Origin: Nothopassalora personata
Taxonomy: Eukaryota > Ascomycota > Dothideomycetes > Mycosphaerellales > Mycosphaerellaceae
Direction of reading: 5' to 3'
NCBI GenBank assembly: GCA_033816765.1
Contig: CM066294.1
Span: forward strand, 1,922,001-1,986,000
DNA length: 64,000 bases
The notes under the pieces were generated by a model. The model saw nothing but the letters and a program-made list of their open reading frames with translations, ran no database searches and was not told the origin of the DNA. The position numbers and the translations under genes were made by a program. Positions 10,061-21,467 of the stretch are shown here, piece after piece; position 1 is the stretch's first letter, and each line of letters opens with the position of its first letter.

Positions 10061-12168
10061 ATGAATTGCGAGAACGAATTCGACGCCCAAGCCTGCAATG
10101 TCTGCTCCCAACCCAACAGCTGCACCAACGGCAACATCGTCGACATAGAAGACTACAAGACCGAGCTAAACAGCCTCCGAGAACGAACCAAAGAGCTTGA
10201 AGCCAAATTAGCGAGACACACAATCGACTCCGGCAAATCTCTACGCTCAGAAAAATGGTTCAACCGCACCGACGACAAGGCGATGACAGCCCTCTACGTC
10301 GACCGCTACCTCAATTACGGCCTCACGAAAGAGGAACTCATGTCTTCCAAGCCCATCATCGGCATCGCGAACAGTGGCTCCGACCTCACTCCTTGCAATC
10401 AATACCACACCACTCTCGCCCATCGCGTCCGTGAAGGCATCAGATCCGCTGGCGGAATCGCCATAGAATTCCCAACGCACCCGATCCAAGAATCTTCCCG
10501 CCGGCCTACAGGTACGCATCGAAGGGTACAAAGCATCAAGCTGTGGTTCAGCTAGCGGCAGAGCATTCGAGACATGTATTGCGTACCGCGCCTCACGTCT
10601 CGTCTATACCGTTTTCCAAGTCAACGCCAAGTGCTTGTCGAGTATAGCTAATACCTTTCTGTTCTGCAGCAACTCTCGACCGTAACCTCTCCTACCTAAG
10701 TCTCGTAGAACTCCTCTACGCCTACCCCTTCGACGGCGTCGTCCTCATGACCGGCTGCGACAAAACAACCCCAGCCTGCCTCATGGCCGCCGCAACCATG
10801 AACATCCCAGCAATCTGTCTGAACGTCGGCCCCATGCTCAACGGCTACAACAAAACGGACCGAATAGGCAGCGGCACAGTCCTCTGGAAAGCCCGCGAAG
10901 AACACGCCGGCGGTCGCATCGACGACGAGGAATTGACGAATCTGGTCACGGCGGGCACGCCCAGTGTGGGACACTGCAATACCATGGGAACAGCCTCGAC
11001 TATGAACGCCCTTGCCGAAGCACTAGGAATGGCGCTGCCTGGCTCCGCCGCTATACCGGCTCCGTACAGGGAGCGAGCGCAGTGTGCATACCGCACAGGC
11101 CTCCAGATTGTGGAGATGGTGCACAAGGACCTCAAACCTAGCGACATCATGACCCGCCAGGCCTTTGAAAACGCCATTGTCGCCAATACCGCCATAGGCG
11201 GCTCGACGAATGCTCCGATCCACCTCTCGGCAATCGCGAGACACATCGGCGTGCCGCTGTCTCTGGATGACTGGGACCGTCTGGGCTACCATATCCCCCT
11301 CATGGTCAACGTGCAGCCCGCCGGGGAGATGTTGTGTGAAGAGTACTACCGCGCGGGAGGCTTACCGGCTGTGATGGCGGACTTGTTGGAGCAAGGGAAA
11401 ATTCATGGCGAGGCGATGACTTGTACCGGAAAACCCATACGGGAGAATGTACAAGGGAAGCAGAGCTGGGACCGCAGGACAATCCTCTCGTACGAACAGC
11501 CCATGAAGCGCGATGCTGGATTCTTGCACATCAAAGGCAACCTCTTCGACTCCGCAATCATGAAAACGTCCGTCATCTCCCAAGAATTCCGCGAAGAATT
11601 CCTCGAAAATCCATCCGACCCCAACGCATTCGAGGGCAAAGTCGCAGTCTTCGACGGACCAGAGGATTACAACCGCCGCATAGAAACAGCCGATATAGAC
11701 GAGAGAACGATCCTGGTCATGCGCGGAACAGGTCCATTGGGATATCCGGGGGCTGCGGAGGTAGTGAACATGACAGCCCCGGGCCATCTTCTGAAGAAAG
11801 GGCTGAAGTATTCCTTACCCTGCATCGGCGACGGACGACAATCCGGCACCTCGGGCTCACCTAGTATTTTGAATGCGTCCCCTGAAGCGGCGGAGAATGG
11901 GAATCTTGCGATATTGCGGGACGGGGATAGGTTGAGGATTGATTTGGAGAAGAGGAGGGTGGATTTGTTGATTGCGGAGGAGGAGAGTGAGAACAGGAGG
12001 AAGGAGCTGTTGGAGGGTGGCGGGTATAAGGCGATTGAGAGCCATACGCCATATCAGGAATTCTTTAGGAGGGAGACTGGCCCTTTGAGTGAGGGGATGG
12101 TGTTTAAGCGGGCGGTGCAGTTCCAGAGGATAGCGCAGAAGGTGGAGATGCCGAGGGATAATCATTGA
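10061..12168 (+). CDS. IlvD/EDD family dehydratase, sugar-acid (arabinonate/galactonate) dehydratase type
   Basis: Two exons, 10061..10511 and 10670..12168 (158-nt intron with branch GCTAAT), give 649 residues. The splice restores RRPTATLDRNL before the diagnostic TGCDKTTPA. Members are Fe-S and Mg-dependent and dehydrate sugar acids or 2,3-dihydroxy acids. The three expected cluster cysteines are present: C112 (LTPCN), C180 (TGCDK) and C253 (GHCNTMGTA), with carbamylatable K182 beside the second. The late SGTSGSPS motif supplies the catalytic Ser. The family order and the HPIQE motif resemble the L-arabinonate/pentonate branch more than mitochondrial ILV3, and no mitochondrial presequence is visible. 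A Cys-rich N-terminus (C3, C12, C15, C21) precedes a short coiled coil. It converges with QCR10, with a 66-bp gap between the stop codons. Confidence 0.9.
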
Positions 12169-12234
12169 AGGTATCGTATGTTAATTTTCGCCTCGCTATG
12201 CTAGACTGTGTTGGAAAGAAGTTTGATGACGCCT

Positions 12235-12652
12235 CTAGAATGGGTTGTCCTCCGGCGGCACGTAATCGACAAAGTAGCTCCCGACCAAGGGGAGCTTCTG
12301 TAGGATGTCCTTCCTGACGCGCGGTACCCCATCGAGGAAAAAGAGAGCGGCTGTGCCTGCCACGACGCCGTAGCCAGCACCAATCTTGGACCTGCAGTGA
12401 TGTTAGTCCGTGGTTCTCCGCTTTTGCAAATCAATCCTCGTGGTCCCAACCTACCAGCCAATGAGTGTCTTGGCATCAATGCCGTAGATGTTGAAAGGCA
12501 CCTTGTACCTGAAGCCTTATTAGAATCGCAATCGACGGTCGTTGGACAGTTCTCACTCACTGTGGACCATAAGGACTTTTGTATGCGCCGTATTTGACAG
12601 GTTGTCGCCACGGCTGCACAGAGCTGTGGCCGCTTTCCATGTTGATCGGCAT
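12235..12652 (-). CDS. QCR10: Cytochrome bc1 complex subunit 10 (QCR10)
   Basis: Three exons, complement(12235..12391, 12455..12508, 12561..12652), give about 100 residues. The introns are 63 and 52 nt with clean GT-AG ends and fit the frame in phase 2. The product has the fungal QCR10 layout: a short N-terminus with KSPYGPQYK, a single membrane segment (GAGYGVVAGTAALFFL), then VPRVRKDIL and the C-terminal PPEDNPF, the family signature. It is a small accessory subunit of respiratory complex III in the inner mitochondrial membrane. The start is taken at 12652 (MPIN); a second in-frame ATG lies four codons later at 12640 and cannot be excluded. Confidence 0.88.
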
Positions 12653-14171
12653 CTGCACCTGTATCAGTGACTGCTTTATAACCATTCAATGGAATACACA
12701 TACTTTTCGCGCCGACGTGCGCTGCATTCTGAGTATGGCGGTCCGCTGCATCTTGTCTGAGGGTGTCTCTTTTGGGGTAGTGTCAGTATACGAGCATGTG
12801 TTGAGCGTGAGATAGGTAGCACTTACATCCGCACAGGATAGATAAGTGAAGCTCAAGTGAATGGAACAACAACGAACAAATCCACGTCGTTCCATCACGC
12901 TTTCGAGTTCCGTTGACCAATGGCATCACGATGTGGTCAGACATAGTACATGTGATACCCCTGTCGGCATTCCCTGCTCTTATCGGCTCAGCTTCGGGAG
13001 TCTGTGGAACAGCGTGCCGACGTGAGGCTGTGAATCTGTCTAGGTCAGTCACCAGAACACGAAGGTCACGACAGCAAGGGAGAGGCTTGATAGAACAGAG
13101 AAGTTAGGCATGTTCAAAATGTGGAGCCTCGAAGCCGTACTTGTGGCCCAAATCAGCTAGAGATACACTGTGCTGCCAGTACAACGCAGACCCGTTGGGA
13201 GGCTTCGTTGTGGAATAATTCTCGCTCGACGGCCTACTGATCTCGTGGATCTTGGGTTGTGTAAGACCTGTCCGTGGCATGCTTAGCTAGTACGGCCATG
13301 CCTTTCGTGCGCATGACAACACCGCAGATGAAGCACTTTGCGCACAAGAATTCGGGGCCAGGTTTTATCTTCATGATAGCTCGTTCGGATCCTCGCGTGG
13401 ATCCGAGCAACATCTCCAAGTCTAGATCTAGAGGCGAGCCAGTTCCGCGTCGCACACTAGAGATGATACTAACTTGAGTACAAGCCAATGTAATCAGGGT
13501 GGCGGGAGGTCGTGTCCGAGACGATACCTTACGCTCGCTTCAGATGATGGGCACGGTCGTTGCGATAGAGCTCGTTGTCGTGGTTCATCATACAGGTACG
13601 ACGATGATACTGACTGTGCAGAGGGGCCTTGCTGACTGCGTGAATTGTGGCCGGCCGTTGACAACGGATGATGAGATTCGCGAGCGGCTGGGTGCACACA
13701 ATCCTGAATGTGCTCATCTCGTGATAGACACGGTGTTCGGCAGCTTCAAGCAGGAAATTTCTTCATGCGACCAGGCGGCTCATCTGAATATCTTGCTGAA
13801 AGAACGATAGTCTTGGTCTCGATAGAGGACGTCGCAAAGCTCCAGGCTTGCCGTTCTTGCCCAAGGGAGTGTCTGTGCTTGGCTTTGGCTACGCGCATGA
13901 GACGAAGACTGGTGTATAGAGAGAATTAGGCACTTCACGGCTGTAGATGAAGATGGTCGTTGTGCTTGAGAGTGGGTGTCGGAGGAAGAGGTGTTGTCGT
14001 AGAGGCATATATATATATATGTGTGTGTGTATGTATGTGTTATGTGTAGCACTGACAGGGATCTTCGCGTGTTTCTCCAGCTCGTTTCCTGGAGACTCTT
14101 CTGCAGAATAAACACGCCCAAACATCTTGTCTGCTCCTCTCTCTCTCTTCCCCCACTCCAGCTGCACCACC
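12653..14171. other. Gene-poor stretch of about 1.5 kb with microsatellite
   Basis: No gene is convincingly supported. One short plus-strand frame (13499-13810) carries a Cys/His arrangement recalling a BIR zinc domain but lacks the rest of the fold. A (TA)n(TG)n microsatellite spans about 14006-14045 in the NIC96 upstream region. Confidence 0.55.
14006..14045. repeat. Microsatellite (TA)n(TG)n
   Basis: A run of alternating TA followed by TG/TATG units is read directly from the sequence. It lies about 130 bp upstream of the NIC96 start. Confidence 0.9.
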
Positions 14172-17131
14172 ATGTCGTCGTTACAGCAGTCGGCGCAACA
14201 GGCGCAGTTACAGTCGCTTCAGCAATCACAAGCCGCGCCCGCCTACTTCCAAGCGCTGCTCGACCGCGGGCAGAAGAGAGCAAACATGACAGAGGAGCCG
14301 CAACTCCAGCTGGGTCTGCAGGACATTGCCCGCAAAGTTAGGAACCTGGGCAAAGGCTTCACAGATGCCCGCGCACACTACCTCCTCTCCGCCTCGGGCG
14401 TCAACACGACCGAAGCGCTGCGCGATCTCGAAGAACTCGCCGGCCCTCGACCCTCAATAGCGCCGCCGCCCGTGGAACCAGTCGCGACAGGCGTGAAGGA
14501 GACGTTAGCACGAGGACACGAGAGCGAATTTCAGCAGATGGTCGACAGCCACATTCAGCGCGCACACGCCGAGTTTGACCAGATGATAGAGGAGAGACTG
14601 CATGGGGTGGACTGGGACGCCCACCGACAGCGCATCTACGAGCACTTTGGTTTGAAGAGACCGCCGAATCAGGATGGCGGGCACGCGACCGGTGGCGCCA
14701 GTGGTGTCAACGGCGGCGCAAGCACGTTTGGCCGATCATCACGAAGAGGCAGAATCTCGACAGCGAATCGATCGACCTTCGGGTTTCCTGGCATGTCCAA
14801 GTCAGTCATTGGATCAGTAGCACCGCGCGACCTCAAGAACAGCGCCTTCAACGATGTCGCCGAGAAGTTGCCAGCAGATGGATTCAGGTCGGCACCAAAT
14901 GACAGCATACTACGCAAGAAGCAGGACAAGTTCGCAGACAGGGTGAAGGATCTCAACGTCGCGCGTCTACAAGAGAAGGTCTACCCGCTTTTGACCAGGT
15001 TCGCGGAAGTGGAGGCCGAGCCTTCGCACGAGGACACTACCATGCTGGTCAACGCATTCAAGGCGTTGGTGCACATCACTGGGGAAGATGCGACGAAAGA
15101 GAATATCAGCGAGCCTGGAGTGGTGCGGGAGCGACAATATGCAAAGGGCTACTTGGACGATACGGGAGGTGCTGAGAACGTGATGGTCCGAAAGAGAATC
15201 ATCGATGGCTCGCGGACCTTCCTCGAGAAGCTCTTCTACTCCCAAGTCCAGACCACCGTGGCGCGCAATCCCACGGAAGCCCATACTGGTGGCACACCTT
15301 CAGCGTTGGCCATGGTGAAGGGCTATGTTCGGGTTCGAGCTGCACGGAAAGAGCTTGGCAACGACATGGAGGCTCTTCAGCGGATCGGCGATGACTATTG
15401 CTGGGCTGTCATGTTCTACCTGTTGAGAAGCGGCTTGTTCAAAGAAGCGGCGGAATACCTTGCGGAAAACAAGGACGCTTTCCGATCTATCGACAGCCAC
15501 TTCATCAAGTATCTGGAGCACTTCTCGGCAAGTCCCGACCACAGACTGCCGCCCGCGACCCAGACGAGCATCAGCAACGCGTATTCGATGCTCAGCCGTT
15601 TAGCACCACAAGGCGGCTGCGACCCATACAGGTTGATGTGCTACAAGGTCCTTGGCCGTTGTGAGCTTGGTCGGCGTACACTTGAGAACATCACGAACGA
15701 CATGATGGACTGGCTGTGGCTTCAGTTCGCGCTAGCTCGGGAGTTCAACCGAGTAGACGAGATGGCACATGAAGCATATGGGCTTTACGACGTCCAAACG
15801 TCGATCGAGGAAGTTGGCAACAGGTACTTCCAGCCTGGCACTGAGATCGCCAATGCCACCAGTACTTTCTTCTTCATGCAGATTCTTGCTGGCAAGTTCG
15901 AGAAGGCAGTGGCCGACCTCTATCCGCACAACTATGTCTCCGCGGTGCACTTCGCCATTGGACTGGACTTCTATGGACTGTTGCGTGTCAGCGACATTAG
16001 CAATAGCGACGACCTTTTCACCCTCACCATGAGGGCAGAGGGTCAGATCGCATTTGGTAGCATGATCGGCTTTTACACAAGGGACTTCCGAACCGCGAAC
16101 GTTACCGCCGCCGTTGACTACATCACTTTGATCTGCCTGAACGCAGATCTCCAGCCCGAGAACCTTGGCAAGGCGCAGCGTGAGCTTTGTCACCAAGCAC
16201 TGACCGAGGTCCTCCTTGAGACGCGCGAGTTCGCTACTCTCATAGGCGACATTCGTGCTGATGGAATGCGGATGAAGGGCGCAATTGAGCTTCGGTCAAA
16301 ACTGATTGGTCTTGATAATGAGCGCGAGTTCCTACGGCAAATCACTCTGGTAGCTGCCAGGATCGCAGAAGAGCACGGTCGTACCACAGATGCCGCACTG
16401 CTGTACCACATGTGCGATGACTACGACAAGGTCTATCAAGTCGTCAATGAGGCCGTCTCCCTAGCTCTCACCACCGAGCTTGGTGAACAACCCGCACGCC
16501 TACAGCCGCTCAAGCCACGCAACATGGAAGAACAGAATAACCAAGGCCAAAAGCAAGAGCAAGCAAGTCTCAGTCTCACTCAAAACGAAGACCCCATCCA
16601 GCTCGCCAGGGACATCTCGCAGTTGTACAAGAGCGACGGCATGTATCTGAAGAAAATCTCCCGAAAGTACAGCGACGCCTGTGAAGTCCTCCTTCAACTA
16701 GCCGCGGCGCGAAAGGAGCTTGAGAATGGCAGGTGGTCTCAAGTCGTAGATGTAAGTAGGATCCCATTCACACGCGATACTGGACAAAGCTAACATTTCC
16801 ACAGTCTGTAACAGCATCGGACGTGATTCCTACCGAAGCCGCCGGTAACATCTCCGCTATCCGCTCCAAATCCCAGGCCTTCGACCTCATGCCCACGACT
16901 GTCGCTCGCACCATCGGACATGTCATGGTTTGGACAGTCGTTGCTCTGTCGAACCAGGTCAATAAGTTGAGGAGTCAAGAGTATGAGACGCCAGCGATCA
17001 ACGATGCGATTGCGAGGTGCACACAGTCAGCGAAGGATGTCATGGTCTTTGCCGGCTTGATTAGATATAAGCTGCCCGGCAGAGTTTGGGAGACGCTGGC
17101 GAGGGCGGGACAGGATTTGGGAGCATACTAG
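14172..17131 (+). CDS. NIC96: Nucleoporin NIC96 (Nup93 family)
   Basis: Exons 14172..16751 and 16805..17131 (53-nt intron, branch GCTAAC) give 968 residues. The protein is a linker nucleoporin of the nuclear pore inner ring. The N-terminus is Gln-rich and helical, followed by the conserved motif DIARKVRNLGKGF (residues about 50-62). A Ser/Gly-rich linker precedes the long alpha-helical Nic96 domain, recognisable by KGYVRVRAARKEL and DDYCWAVMFYLLRSG. The length is a little above yeast Nic96 (839 residues), as expected for filamentous fungi. The start at 14172 is preceded by a favourable CACC context; the same frame is open slightly upstream but only in pyrimidine-rich leader sequence. The C-terminal exon ends ARAGQDLGAY. 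Confidence 0.95.
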
Positions 17132-17481
17132 AGGACGACAGCTTTGCACGTGCGAGGTAAGAGGTCATGATAGACCGCTGATATGATGGTGTGACACTAT
17201 AGGCATTGCATGCCACGTCTAGTGCCTTGCGCACACTCCATCGCATGCATCGTCTTTGTCTGTTCTCACAATGGCTCCAACACTCAGATCTCGTGATTGC
17301 CACTGTATCAAACATGACGCAAACCAGCCCTGTTTGCCCAAAACGGAAGGCGCAGCAATGACAACGACGACACCACACGCCAAGCCGTATCAGTTTGCAC
17401 AAGCAGCAAAGTAAATCAAACCACCCTGGCCTTGAAATACCATCCCATCCACGACTCATTCCCTCCTTGTCACAGCAAAGT
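17132..17481. other. Intergenic, no feature seen
   Basis: This 350-bp gap between NIC96 and the Trp-rich gene holds the 3' flank of one and the promoter of the other. No repeat or RNA structure was noticed. Confidence 0.6.
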
Positions 17482-18205
17482 ATGGCCTACCCCTTCCATC
17501 CCTCCCCGCTGGCAGAGAACTACCAACAAGCAGCCTACAACGGCTTTCCCTTCCTCCCCGAGTTCGGCACCCGCCGCACCGCCCCTCGCGAAGAACCTTT
17601 CGTCCACTACCGCCCCAACCGCGGCTGGTACCAAGGTGGAAGGAAACTCCAGAATTTCAAGCCGAAGAAGTACTGGGCGAGACCTGTTGATGGTGCGAGG
17701 AGAGGCACGCTAGGGCGTATCAAAGATGGCCTGACGGGTCAGGGTCCGGATGTGTTTGTTGTGATGAATGGAGACCGCCGCACGCTGCATCGGGATTTGC
17801 CGAAGAGGGGCCATTGGAGCCATTGGGATGAGACCGGGTTGGGGTGGATGAATCGCAATGCGGATTGGAGAGGTGAGGCGTCGAAGAGATTGTCCGAGTG
17901 GGCGTTTGGTTCTTGCTGACTGAGTGATAGGGCCTGCGGAGGATATGGATTGGTTGCCGCCGGGAAATTTGGGGTGTACGCCTTGGGCTAGGAGGGAGAG
18001 GGATGAGGTGTATAATTTCCGGACTAGGCGGTATAGTGAGATTCGGCCGGGAAATAAGTGGGGGTTCTGGAGCGATGCGCATTGGCCGCATGGTCATCGG
18101 GGAAAGTGGTCTTTGCCGACTTGTTGGCGGGATTGGGATGGGCATTGGAATACTACTGTTGATGGGTCGGCGGGGAGATGGCCGGGTGGAAGGCCGGTTC
18201 GCTAG
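17482..18205 (+). CDS. Tryptophan-rich hypothetical protein
   Basis: Exons 17482..17872 and 17931..18205 (58-nt intron) give 221 residues. The splice joins NADWRG to PAEDMDWLPPGN without changing composition across the junction, which supports the model. About 16 residues (7 percent) are Trp, spread through motifs such as HWSHWDE, KWGFWSDAHWPH and CWRDWDGHWN. No signal peptide or membrane segment is seen, and I know no domain with this pattern. The same frame is open upstream to 17395, but the sequence there reads like a leader, so I start at MAYPFHP. Function unknown; possibly a lineage-restricted gene. Confidence 0.65.
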
Positions 18206-18383
18206 ATTACAAAGTTTGTGGGGAGTCGTGTCCAGTAAGTGGGTGTCGCCAGATCAATTGCGTGAGGCCCCTGTTCTCAGATCGACTGGTGGTGTAGCAC
18301 ATTCTGGTGCAGCGCTTGCTGGACAGAGATAGAGATATCAGAGTTATTGAGCAAAGGCCAGAGTTTAGGGACTGTCCAATAGC

Positions 18384-18788
18384 TCATTCGCCACTGGTCC
18401 ATCCGTATTGCGGCACAGTCGCGGGCTTTGAGAGATTTGAACCTTGCTTCAGACTCTCATCGCTCCTTGAAAATAGCTTCTGTGTCTCTTCCGAGGTCCA
18501 GTCGTCCTTCAATGCTTGGAGGCTGGTGGAGGAGGACACAGCCGCGTCACGGAGGTTGACAAACGCTTGTTGCTTTGAGGAGCCTCGTGATATGAGCGGC
18601 GTGACGATGGCCGGCACCGTGTTACGTAGAGCATGAAGCTATCGAATCGTTAGCAGGCGAGGCATTGAATGGTAGCGTATGGAATGATGTACCTGTTCCT
18701 GCAGCTTCTCTAGATGTGCCAGTGCGGCTTCGTACTGGGCGATGTCCCACTCCTGCTGGCTGACCGTCTTCTCCTGAGCGCTGGCCAT
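18384..18788 (-). CDS. Small coiled-coil protein, function unknown
   Basis: Exons complement(18384..18638, 18693..18788) give 116 residues; the 54-nt intron has a GCTAAC branch. The first exon encodes a heptad-like helix (QYEAALAHLEKLQEQ) continuing into LHALRNTVPAIV. A second helical part (SLQALKDDWTSEETQKLF) is followed by a short VPQYGW motif near the end. The size and helix pattern resemble small subunits of fungal multiprotein complexes such as Mediator or kinetochore, but I do not recognise a specific family. It is divergent from the zinc-finger gene at 19358. Confidence 0.7.
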
Positions 18789-19357
18789 GATCGAAGTCTC
18801 CTTGGTCGTGAGTTGTGTTGTTCTGCGTTTCGTAAAACGTGATGGATGGAAGAAAAGCAGAAGTGCAGTGGCGAGGTGGCTGGGAAGAATGGTGAATGCT
18901 GGGAGCCGCCAGCTAGTCTCCGATCATACCGATTGGTCAGGCGGCTTGAACCGGTGAGAATATGATAATATCTATTGCAACAACAACGACGACGACAAAA
19001 CATCGACCGTGGCCTCTAGCTGACATTGCACGATGGCTCACCTTGCTATGGAATCTTTAGAATCGATGCTCGATAGTGGCAAAGATAGTAGCGGCCATGC
19101 GCCTCGCCTTGATACCGAAGCAAAAGCAGTTGGTCGCCCACGACGGCAGGAGACTGACTGTGAAGAATATCGTCATTCGATGAAAGGCATAGCGCATCGC
19201 TGCTTGAAAGATGATAAAAAGCTGCTGACATAGACTTGTTCGAACCATCGGCTCTGTGACTAGAAGTGCTCAGAGGAAGTTCCTTCATCTGCCAGTTTCT
19301 CTGAAGTGTACAGCAAACACTCACCCTGAAGTCAAAAGTACGTGGACAGCCGCCGTC
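18789..19357. other. Divergent intergenic region
   Basis: This roughly 570-bp region separates the minus-strand coiled-coil gene from the plus-strand zinc-finger gene and must hold both promoters. No repeats were noticed. Confidence 0.6.
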
Positions 19358-21214
19358 ATGTCTGCTCTGCTCATAGCTCCGATCGCTGACCCCTTTGCCA
19401 TGGTCGAAATCAAGGATACTTACACGATTGCTGACGGAAGCTTCGTGTGCACCTGGCCCAACTGCCACAAGAAGCTCAGTACTGCTGTACGCGTGTACTT
19501 CCACTACGTACAATACCATCAAAAACAACAGCAGGTGGGTTGCCCTCACAACTGCACATCGAACAACAACACTTTCGGCACGGTTCAAGGACTCACATAC
19601 CACATCGAGGCGAAGCACGGTGGCGGATTGATCAGTTGCCCGGTCCCTGGTTGTTCGAAGGCGTCGAGACAACGTGGAGATATCCTAGGTCACCTGCGGT
19701 CTAAAAAGCATGATATCAAGCTACCCGTTACAGACAGAAAAGGCGCCAAGAAATCACAGTACTACTCGCAGTGCAAGGAAGTCTATCAGGCGTGGTGCCA
19801 GTCACAGGGCTTTAAGGATCCTGATATCTTGTTCTTTGATTCGATATTCGAGACTAAAGGTGCTTCACGCGACTTTGATAGCCAGCACGGTGTCGCCGGA
19901 TCAGGACCGACGGTCCTTGACAAGATGGAGACAGATTTGAGGGCTGATTTACGGAATCTTGAAGTCACAGCCATTGCTGACCTGTTCACAAACAATGTTC
20001 ATCACGAACACTACGTGGACTACTTCAAATGTAACACCAACCGACTCAACAAGATTCTTGGCAGTGAGGTACTACGCGCCGTCACTGCCCTCATCGTACT
20101 GAATTGGTGTGCTGCACGTCACCACTACGAGGAAAACCTGCTGCACGACATCCTTATAACCATCAAGCGGCTGGATCTCAAGAGCTACGACACCCTCAGT
20201 AGGACGCTGATGGAATACAAGGGTCCGCCGCAAGACACTTACTACGCTTGCGTCTACGGAATGTATTTCATGTCGCACAATGACTCCCTGTTCCTGGAAT
20301 TCCAGGAATTTGAGCACGTTCTTGACCTCTTTGACCGCGAGGAAGACAGCGAGCCCAAAGATGAGCTTTTCCTATGTCAAGACGAATGCTGGTTGGTCCA
20401 TTGGGCTGCTTTGGCGGAATCGGAGCAGGGTGTCACGCAATACCATTTCGATGCAATGCATCGGTGGCTGGAGAACTACCCAGATACCAGTATCAGCTTC
20501 TTCACGCTGCAGCATCGGAACTTCCTGAACGTATTGCTTGAAGACAAGACTCTTCTGCTCACCGTCCTCGACGGCATCCATCATCAGCTTGACTTGAACG
20601 AGCTTACCAACAGGATATCCGCTCGCGCTGAGCGCCGAAAGAAGTTCGTCAGCGAATTGCAGGTCATTCCTGCCAAGGATCTTGTGGCTCGCACCGGTTA
20701 TCTGTTCGCCCGAGCATTCTCCTGGTACAACCGGTATCCAGAGGTAGACGACCAAATTCGAGAGCATCTCATCAGCTCTTATACGCAGCTAAGCAAATAC
20801 TCCAGCAAGAATAAAGTGATTCAGTATGCGGGTGAGTCGGGTGACAAATTCTATCAGATGATCTACGGCTGCTATCTCAGCATACTCGTCAATCCGACCA
20901 CGATACCCCCACGACTTCTTGCTCAAATTGTGGAGAGCTTCGGCGTACGACAACAGAAGACCTGTGCTAGTCACTTCAATATCTGGCTCACCGATGCAGA
21001 AGCTGCATTAAAGGCTGCAAAGAAAAGCGATGCCGACGAAGAGGCCCTTCGGCTTCATCAACCTCTGCAGCACTGGCTGAAACAGGGATCAGGAAACAGG
21101 GACTTGCTCTTCAATCTTATCGGTACGTTTGTCAGCCCATATTACGTCAAGCATGGTGCTGGAAACTGCAAAGAGTATGTAGCATTGGAGGAGATGAAGC
21201 TCGACATGGCTTGA
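19358..21214 (+). CDS. Protein with three atypical C2H2 zinc fingers
   Basis: A single exon encodes 618 residues from the first ATG in frame (19358); the frame extends to 19256 only by a GTG codon. Three Cys/His units are seen: residues 31-54 (C-x4-C...H-x4-H type), 62-87 (C-x3-C...H-x4-H) and 94-118 (C-x4-C-x12-H-x5-H). A long helical region without known motifs follows (EVYQAWCQSQGFKDPD onward). The fingers suggest nucleic-acid binding, but three degenerate fingers at the extreme N-terminus with a large helical tail do not match a characterised regulator. It could be a fungal orphan family. Intron-free and unbroken, so probably functional. Confidence 0.7.
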   Translation: MSALLIAPIADPFAMVEIKDTYTIADGSFVCTWPNCHKKLSTAVRVYFHYVQYHQKQQQVGCPHNCTSNNNTFGTVQGLTYHIEAKHGGGLISCPVPGCSKASRQRGDILGHLRSKKHDIKLPVTDRKGAKKSQYYSQCKEVYQAWCQSQGFKDPDILFFDSIFETKGASRDFDSQHGVAGSGPTVLDKMETDLRADLRNLEVTAIADLFTNNVHHEHYVDYFKCNTNRLNKILGSEVLRAVTALIVLNWCAARHHYEENLLHDILITIKRLDLKSYDTLSRTLMEYKGPPQDTYYACVYGMYFMSHNDSLFLEFQEFEHVLDLFDREEDSEPKDELFLCQDECWLVHWAALAESEQGVTQYHFDAMHRWLENYPDTSISFFTLQHRNFLNVLLEDKTLLLTVLDGIHHQLDLNELTNRISARAERRKKFVSELQVIPAKDLVARTGYLFARAFSWYNRYPEVDDQIREHLISSYTQLSKYSSKNKVIQYAGESGDKFYQMIYGCYLSILVNPTTIPPRLLAQIVESFGVRQQKTCASHFNIWLTDAEAALKAAKKSDADEEALRLHQPLQHWLKQGSGNRDLLFNLIGTFVSPYYVKHGAGNCKEYVALEEMKLDMA

Positions 21215-21467
21215 TACAAAGCATGGTGATGACTGTGGAGATTCCCAAGAGTGTGCAGAGGTACCTGGAAATTTTGAGATCTAAGGCCACTGAATGTGTC
21301 ACTTGTGCCCATGAGACCACTTGAAACGCAATAGACAGATCACTATCCTTTCTCGCCCTGACTGCTCCATGTGTTGCTCGCAGGCGAACCTTGCTGTATG
21401 TCCTAGGACATACGGCGTCACTCTTCGCACCATCCAGTTCAACCATTCACAGCCATAAGCCCGATAC

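Noticed and set aside
19256..19357. Extension of the zinc-finger gene to 19256
   Set aside because: The frame is open but begins with GTG; the first ATG is at 19358 and the fingers follow directly.
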